Shown: positions 58,123 through 64,000 of the stretch, in pieces
Position numbering within the stretch: position 1 is the stretch's first letter
Layout of the letters: each line of letters begins with the position of its first letter
Origin: Annona cherimola
Taxonomy: Eukaryota; Streptophyta; Magnoliopsida; Magnoliales; Annonaceae
Reading direction: 5' to 3'
Assembly: GCA_030490835.1 (NCBI GenBank)
Contig: CM059972.1
Location: 34,017,452-34,081,451, forward strand
DNA: 64,000 bases
Position numbers and translations under genes: made by a program
The notes under the pieces: generated by a model
Database searches by the model: none
What the model was told of the DNA's origin: nothing
The model's input: only the letters and a program-made list of their open reading frames with translations

Positions 58123-59690
58123 TGTTGGGTCCCGAATAGATGGCAAAACCCAAGAGGGGAGGGGTGAATTGGGTATTTAAAAATTTATAACTTAAACAGA
58201 AACTTGACCCCGGATTAATCCAGTCCCCTTAATGAAGAAACGAAATGGAAAGCAAAGTAATGTAGAGAGCAGAAATGTAAATCAAGCAGACAAGAATTTT
58301 TATAGTGGTTCGGGCAACCTCCCTACTCCACTCTTCCAAGCTCACACTCCTTGTGACTTGGGTTCCACTATTGCATTCCACGAATACAATTAGAGCCTCT
58401 TGCTCTCTTCTAGATTCTAGCTCTAGGGGGCATATAACTCACTGCTCAAGTAGGTGATGAGTCACACTCCAATCACACACTACTTAGCATACACTTGATC
58501 CTAGTTCCTCAAACTAGATCAAGTTCAATTACAAATAAATGAAACAAAGAAATCTACACTTTACAGTTGTGTATTAGCAGTTTTGGCGCAGAGAAGAACT
58601 TGTTGTAATGGCTTTGAAGATTCTGAAATAAAGCTCTTGCAATTTGAAGTAGAGTTCTTCTTCTTTGAGTGGCTTGATCTCTTTAGAGCTCTTGAATGTA
58701 GTAGTTAAGCACACTTAATGTTTTTCAGCTACTTCCCTCGTCCACCATGAATGCTATTTATAATTTTGGAGGGAATCCGAACGTTAGAAGGTAGGTGGCG
58801 CGCATTTAATGCGCCAACGTTCGAATTAATTCCGACCGTTGCGACCCAAGTCGCAGGTGGAGTCGACTTCGGATGCGACTTCGCCCAAGTCGTAGATGGA
58901 GTCGACTTCGGGTGCGACTTCGCTTCTCCGTCGCAACTTCAAGTTCCAGTCAGGGTCGACTTGGGTTCACGACTTGACCCAAGTCGCAGGTGAAGTCGAC
59001 TTCGGGTGCGACTTCACCTTGGCAGTTGGTTTTATGAACTTTGAAAAACTTGGAAGATGATTCGTTTTGCTTAGGCTTTCTTCCTTCAGTCCTTTTGATT
59101 CTGGAATGGCTCCTCATACTTATAGATCTTGTGAACCTTGAAGAACTTGACTTTGATTCTTCCTGGATTAGCTTGATCCTTGTGAATCTTTGAAGGAATT
59201 GAGTCTTGCTTGGAATTTGAAACACTTGAGTTGATAATGAGCTTGTTTTCTGAAAAAATAGCTTCTGCCCGATCGAAGTCGATGTCGGAGTCGACTTCGG
59301 CTGCGACTTCACCTCAAGTCGTACGTGGAGTCGACTTGGGGTGCGACTTCGGCATTCTGCTGTTTTGAATTCAACTCTGGAAGATTTCGCCCGACTGAAG
59401 TCGATGGTGAGGTCGACTTCGTTTGCGACTTGGCTACCCAAGTCGCAGGTGGAGTCGACTTGGCCTGCGACTTCACTTGCTCTTCTCCCGTTTTCAACTC
59501 TGGACAGTTTTGCATGTTTGAAGTCGATCTTGGAGTCGACTTGGGGAACGACTTGGCCTTCCAACTTGATTTTCTTCAAATGTATATTCCTTAAGACATT
59601 TCACAAACTTGTTAGTAGCCAAGACTTTCTCAAATTGATTTGTTAATCATCAAAACATAGATTTAGCTAGTTTTCCTCATATTTCCAACA
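58123..59690 (-). repeat. Hybrid copia LTR resembling a solo LTR
   Basis: This 1568-bp LTR is flanked by GAAGG on both sides (58118-58122 and 59691-59695). Its left part, including marker GATAATGAGC near 59237, is of 3'-LTR type. Its right end, CATATTTCC near 59680, is of 5'-LTR type. An exchange between the two LTR versions therefore occurred between these points. It can be read as an ordinary solo LTR or as the product of LTR-primed repair. Confidence 0.9.
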
Positions 59691-59874
59691 GAAGGAAGAG
59701 AGGAGAAGAAGAAAGGAGAGGCGCAGTGGCGCAATCGTCGCGCTGGAGTCGACTTAACCCTAACTGAAGTTGACTTTGCCCCTGTGGAGTTGACTTCGGT
59801 GAAGTCGACTTGAGCTAGTCAGAGTTGACTAGGCTTTTTGACTTGGAATTCTGTATCCTTTCTAATTTTCTCCC
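59691..59874 (-). repeat. Older Sirevirus-like LTR remnant, copy B
   Basis: Same as 19404-19587: GTCGACTT motifs and purine-rich start between the copia LTR and the Athila-like 5' LTR. Confidence 0.45.
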
Positions 59875-61486
59875 TGATAACTCATAAATATGCGAGTTAT
59901 CATGGCCCATTTCAGACTTTATTTGTGCATTAGTCCGAGAGATAAGACTTAGTTTTCATTCATTTAGTTTAATTTCCACTCACTTCGCATTTTAGGAGCA
60001 TTATTTAGTTTTTAGGCATTTTTAGCATTAATTAGGCATTTTTAGTCAATTTACTTAGTTTTTCCATCTTTTGCAGGAAGGACAGGACATATAAAAGCAT
60101 GCGGGTGAGTGGAATGCAGATCGAGATCAAGTCACAAGGCAAGTGGATGGCGCCCAGGCGCCACCCTACGTGCTTTTGCCAGGACTCCAGAAAAATTCAG
60201 AAAACAAGTGGCTTCTAGTGAGTTGGTGCCTAGGCGCCAGCCAGGGCCGCCCAGGCGCCACCTTACTAACATGCAGAGCAGCACAACAGGGTTTTTGAAG
60301 CCACAAGTCATACTGCTTCTAGGGAGTTGGCGCCTAGGCGCCAAGGCATGAAATCCTAGGGTTTGCAGAAAAGTTCCAAGTTGCCAAGCACACAGAGAGT
60401 TGGCACCTAGGTGCCAGCTAGGGGCGCATAGGCACCAATACGCATCCGTATGTGCAAATTTTAGTGCGTAGGCTATGCAACTGGATTCTATTAATAGATC
60501 CTAGGGGGTTCGCGTGCAAAAAAAAAAGAGAGAGAGGAGAGCCTAAAAACGAACTACACAACAAGAGAAAGAGAAAATCGCGATTAAAGCACAGATTGAA
60601 GAGAGGATTCAACCTCGTTGGTGGAAGCCGCCGGAAAATAATTTTCTCTATTTCTTTCTAATTTTCATTCTCTACTTTCATGGATACTTTCAATATAAAT
60701 GTAATGGATGTTGTGATCATGTCTATGAACTAAACCTCCATTAGATGGATGGTTAGGATGAATTGAATTCTAAACTATATTGTTTTTGGTTCTTTGAATT
60801 TCAGGAATGAATATTTAATTTTATATATGATTGTGTATGATTTACCTTTGCATGTGCGGATTTAATGCTTTTTACAATATTAGCTACCTTGTAAGATGAT
60901 TTAATTACTTGATTTATCCTTGGAAGAGGAAGATCTCTGCTAGATCCATGTACAAAGCATAGGTTTCTTCTTGGTTAAGGGGAGTTGTTTAACGGATAGG
61001 AATATACCGTTAAACCCTATGTAGTTATTAAACAGGTTATGAACTTATCAATTTCACTTTATATAATGGCATGGGAACATAGCAATTAAATAAGGTGTGA
61101 TTAGCTTTATATAATGTTGTAAGACATATATAGAGATTAATGAACTTGGGCTAGTAAATCCATACATAATCCAATTAAAAAGAACCAATGCAATATAGTT
61201 TAGATTCAAGAATTCCAAGCTATCCATCTGCCACCCCTGATTAGTAACTTTGTTTCTAGTATCCAGTAGTTTCGTAAACTCTACTATGATTTATTTTTGC
61301 AATCGTAGCTTTAGTTTAAATCATAAACTCAAAATTCTCTACCCATCAAAAGCAATCAAACTAATTAATAATTTAGGTTAACAATTCCTCGTGGGAACGA
61401 TACTCTACTCACTCTTTATTACTTGACACGGCACGTATACTTGCATAAATAGCGAGCATTTTAATTCACATATACACAGCTCATCA
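59875..61486 (+). repeat. Athila-like 5' LTR, copy B
   Basis: 1612 bp, with the 18-bp palindrome TTGGCGCCTAGGCGCCAA at 60327-60344 and the degenerate TATA site TATTAATAG at 60489-60497. Few differences from copy A are seen. Confidence 0.9.
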
Positions 61487-61492
61487 AGTTTT

Positions 61493-61510
61493 TGGCACCA
61501 TTGCCGGGGA
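61493..61510 (+). other. Primer binding site, Asp-tRNA type, copy B
   Basis: TGGCACCATTGCCGGGGA, the same two CpG-type changes as in copy A. Confidence 0.72.
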
Positions 61511-61639
61511 ATTGTTTAGCCAATTATTGTTAGTTTTATTGCTTTCTTATATAATTCTGTAGAATAGTTTATTTTCGTAATTTTTTTAGTCTAGAATTTT
61601 TTTCGCTAGTTCAATTGAATTGGTTTTTCGAGATTAATC

Positions 61640-63498
61640 TTGTATTGCATGTGCCGAAGCAGAGCCGGAAAGGAGATTGTTATTCCTTTTGATCCGGAAC
61701 CCAAGCGAATGTATTTGAGAAGGTGTCGTAAGAGCAGGGAGGTTAGGAACGAACAACATACTATAGAGCGCATCGAGAACCAAGACAAGAACGTTCAGGC
61801 AAACCAGCAGGGGAACCAAAGGATTGAGATTCCAAATCATCCACCTCAAGATGATTTGGACCAACCCATTTAGGATCTCATTATGCTTGGCCAAAATGCA
61901 GTTCAGACTAGCATTGCACCTCCTCCTATCGACACCAACAATTTCGAGATCAAGCCGGTGATTTTCCAGATGCTCCAGTCCATTGTGCAGTTCGGAGGGC
62001 TCGCATTTGAAGACCCACACCGCCATCTGCGAAATTTCCTGCAGATAATGAACATGTTCAAACAGAATGGAGTCTCCGACGAGCCAATGCGGCTTTGGAC
62101 TTTTCCATTTTCTCTTCGGGACAGAGTTTCAGAGTGGCTAGACTCTTTGCCCTCGAACTCTGTCAACACATGGAACGACTTGGCTCAGAAATTCTTGGAG
62201 AAATATTTCCCACCTGCCAAGCTAGCCAAACTGAGAATGGATATAGTCTCGTTCAAGCAACACGGAGAGGAGACCTTATCAGAGGCGTGGGATCGCTTCA
62301 AAGACCTGCTCCGAAAATGCCCGCATCATGGAATTCAGCAATGGGTTCAAATATAAATTTTCTATAACAGTCTCTAGGATTCCACCCGACACATGGTGGA
62401 TTTTTCTTTAAACGGTTCTCTGCTGAGGAAAAGCTATCAAGAATCGTACGCCATACTCGAAAACATGGCAGCCAATACTTAGCAACTGCCATCTGATAGA
62501 AGCGGAAGTGGGGGTCTACTCCAATCCGACGCAGTTTCATCAATTAAGGCCCACATCGATGCTTTATCTCGGCAGATTCAGAGCTTGTCCAGGCCAGCCA
62601 ATGTCAGTGCACTAGGGGCGTCTACACCACAGCAGTCGACAGCAGCAGATATTTGCACGTGGTGTGGTGAATTCGTCCATCCCAGTGATGAATGTGCCTC
62701 CAATCTGGAGTCCATTAATTACGTGGAAAATTTCTAGAGAAATCCAACAAATAAATATGGAAACAACTACAACCCAAGCTGGAGAATCATCCCAACTTCT
62801 CATGGAACAATCAGACGAGGCCAAATCAGCCACCTGGATTCTTGCAGCAGCTCCCGTTGTAACAACCAACAAGACCAATGCAATTCAATCCACCACAGCG
62901 AGAAGAGAAGAAATCTGATATGGAAAACCTTTTTATGCAATTCATGCAATCCCAGATCACGACGAATAGAAACTTGGAAGCTCGGATAGGCCAACTGGCC
63001 TTAGCCCTGAATAACTGGCCTCATGGTTCATTGTCAAGCGACACCGAGCAAAACCCAAAAGAAAAAGGCAAAGAACAGGTCCAAGCAGTCACGTTGCGTA
63101 GTGAGAAGCAGTTACCCGATGCAATTCCACTAGAATCGGTAACTAAGCCCACGAATCCTCTGATTCAGCAGTCGCAGGAGCCAAAAGAACCAAACACTAC
63201 TCAGAAGCAACCGGACGTTGAAATCGCCACGAACCAAAGGCCGCCTCCTCCATTTCCTCAAGGATTGGCAAAGACTAAAAAGGAGGGTCAATTCAAGAAA
63301 TTTCTAGAGGTATTGAAGCAGCTTGATATCAATATACCTCTCGTTGAATCCTTGGAACAGATGCCTAGCTACGCCAAATTCATGAAAGATGTGCTATCGA
63401 GGAAAAGGCGGTTAACGAAATTCGAGACGGTGGAATTAACAAAGGAAACCAGTGCTAGGGTGCAGAGGAAGCTGCCTCCTAAACTCAAGGACCTATGA
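61640..63498 (+). pseudogene. Athila-like gag, copy B
   Basis: Same broken frame as copy A with stops at equivalent places. The zinc knuckle keeps all four ligands (CTWCGEFVHPSDEC near 62654), unlike copy A. The C-terminal part spans 62878-63498. Confidence 0.84.
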
Positions 63499-63499
63499 A

Positions 63500-64000
63500 G
63501 TTTTACTATACAGTGCATAATTGGAAACTAATACTTCGGGAGAGCTTTATGCGACCTGGGAGCCAGCATTAATCTCTGCCCAAGTCAATTTTTAGAAAAT
63601 TGGGCCTCAGGGAAGCCCGACCTACAACAGTGACGCTGCAACTAGCGGATCGATCTATCGCGTATCCGGAAGGTATTATTGAAGATGTTCTTGTCAAGGT
63701 GGATAAGTTCATTTTTCCTGCAGATTTTATTATCTTGGACTATGAAGAAGATCGAGATGTGCTAATTATTTTAGGTCGACCTTCCTCGCAATGGGCAATG
63801 CAATAATCAATGTACGAGCCGGAGAATTAACCATGCAGGTGCAAAATGAATAAGTCACGTTCAATGTGCTCAAGGCAATACAGAGCCTAACTGATTCCGA
63901 GGGTTGCTTTAGGATTGACATGGTCAAATCAAAGGTTCTAGAGTTTTTCTCGACTAGTATTGAGCAGGACCCAAAGAAGACTGAAAATAAGGGGCGCAAG
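63500..64000 (+). pseudogene. Athila-like protease and linker, copy B, partial
   Basis: ALCDLGASINLCP near 63550, then the frameshifted part 63600-63806 ending at IILGRP, then the beginning of the linker. It runs off the window end. Confidence 0.78.

Larger units (their letters stand above)
59875..64000 (+). mobile_element. Athila-like gypsy, copy B, cut by window end
   Basis: Collinear with 19588-23713 at offset 40287. It includes the 5' LTR (59875-61486), primer site (61493-61510), gag, protease and linker start. It is expected to go on beyond the window. Confidence 0.88.

Noticed and set aside
58123..59690. Simple solo LTR formed by LTR-LTR recombination
   Set aside because: Kept as an alternative only. 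It does not by itself explain the repeated 1.06-kb flank and the truncated copia element directly to its left.

Overview
The window is plant nuclear DNA made almost entirely of nested LTR retrotransposons; I found no host gene, tRNA, rRNA or CRISPR array. The plant origin follows from a Ty1-copia element with an initiator-Met-tRNA primer site and Sirevirus-like gag and pol, a Tekay/Del-type gypsy whose gag begins MVETRSG, and an Athila-like gypsy with an Asp-tRNA-type primer site. The amount of nesting suggests heterochromatin of a large angiosperm genome. The species cannot be told from the sequence.

Layout, left to right. 1-5471 is the right part of a giant solo LTR (plus strand) lying in the RNase H region of an older minus-strand Tekay/Del-like gypsy (5472-9857: RNase H remnant, RT, protease, gag, acidic leader ORF, primer site). 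9858-10953 holds a 65-bp stub of that element's own LTR joined to a plus-strand LTR fragment. 10964-19403 is a young, structurally complete Sirevirus-like copia element (minus; TSD GAAGG; two 1568-bp LTRs with about six differences). 19588-31709 is an older Athila-like element (plus) that keeps gag, protease and a late extra ORF but has lost RT, RNase H and integrase. Its late ORF is split by a 2729-bp solo LTR (25351-28079; TSD CCCAA). Remnants of an older copia element flank it (19404-19587 and 31710-31789). 31790-38580 holds two further truncated giant-LTR copies. 38581-39382 is the RNase H/integrase end of the minus-strand gypsy, and 39383-45555 is the complete giant solo LTR (6173 bp, TSD ATAAA).

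From 40085 the window repeats itself. 40085-57044 matches 1-16957 with roughly 0.2% substitutions, and 57057-64000 re-enters at 9898 and continues collinearly with 19404-23713. So the locus is a tandem duplication with a spacing of about 40.1-40.3 kb. In the second copy the 5' end of the copia element is replaced by a second copy of its 3' flank plus a hybrid LTR, joined through a 12-bp filler. This looks like a repair event primed in the LTR.

The most unusual signals are in non-coding LTR DNA. The giant LTR family carries two arrays of short hairpins whose stems co-vary between repeats and between diverged copies, and short purine-rich segments bordered by conserved splice-type acceptor and donor sites. 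The copia LTR and the Athila-like LTR each carry CpG-rich palindromes just upstream of their TATA boxes. All family assignments rest on motif recognition; no search was run.
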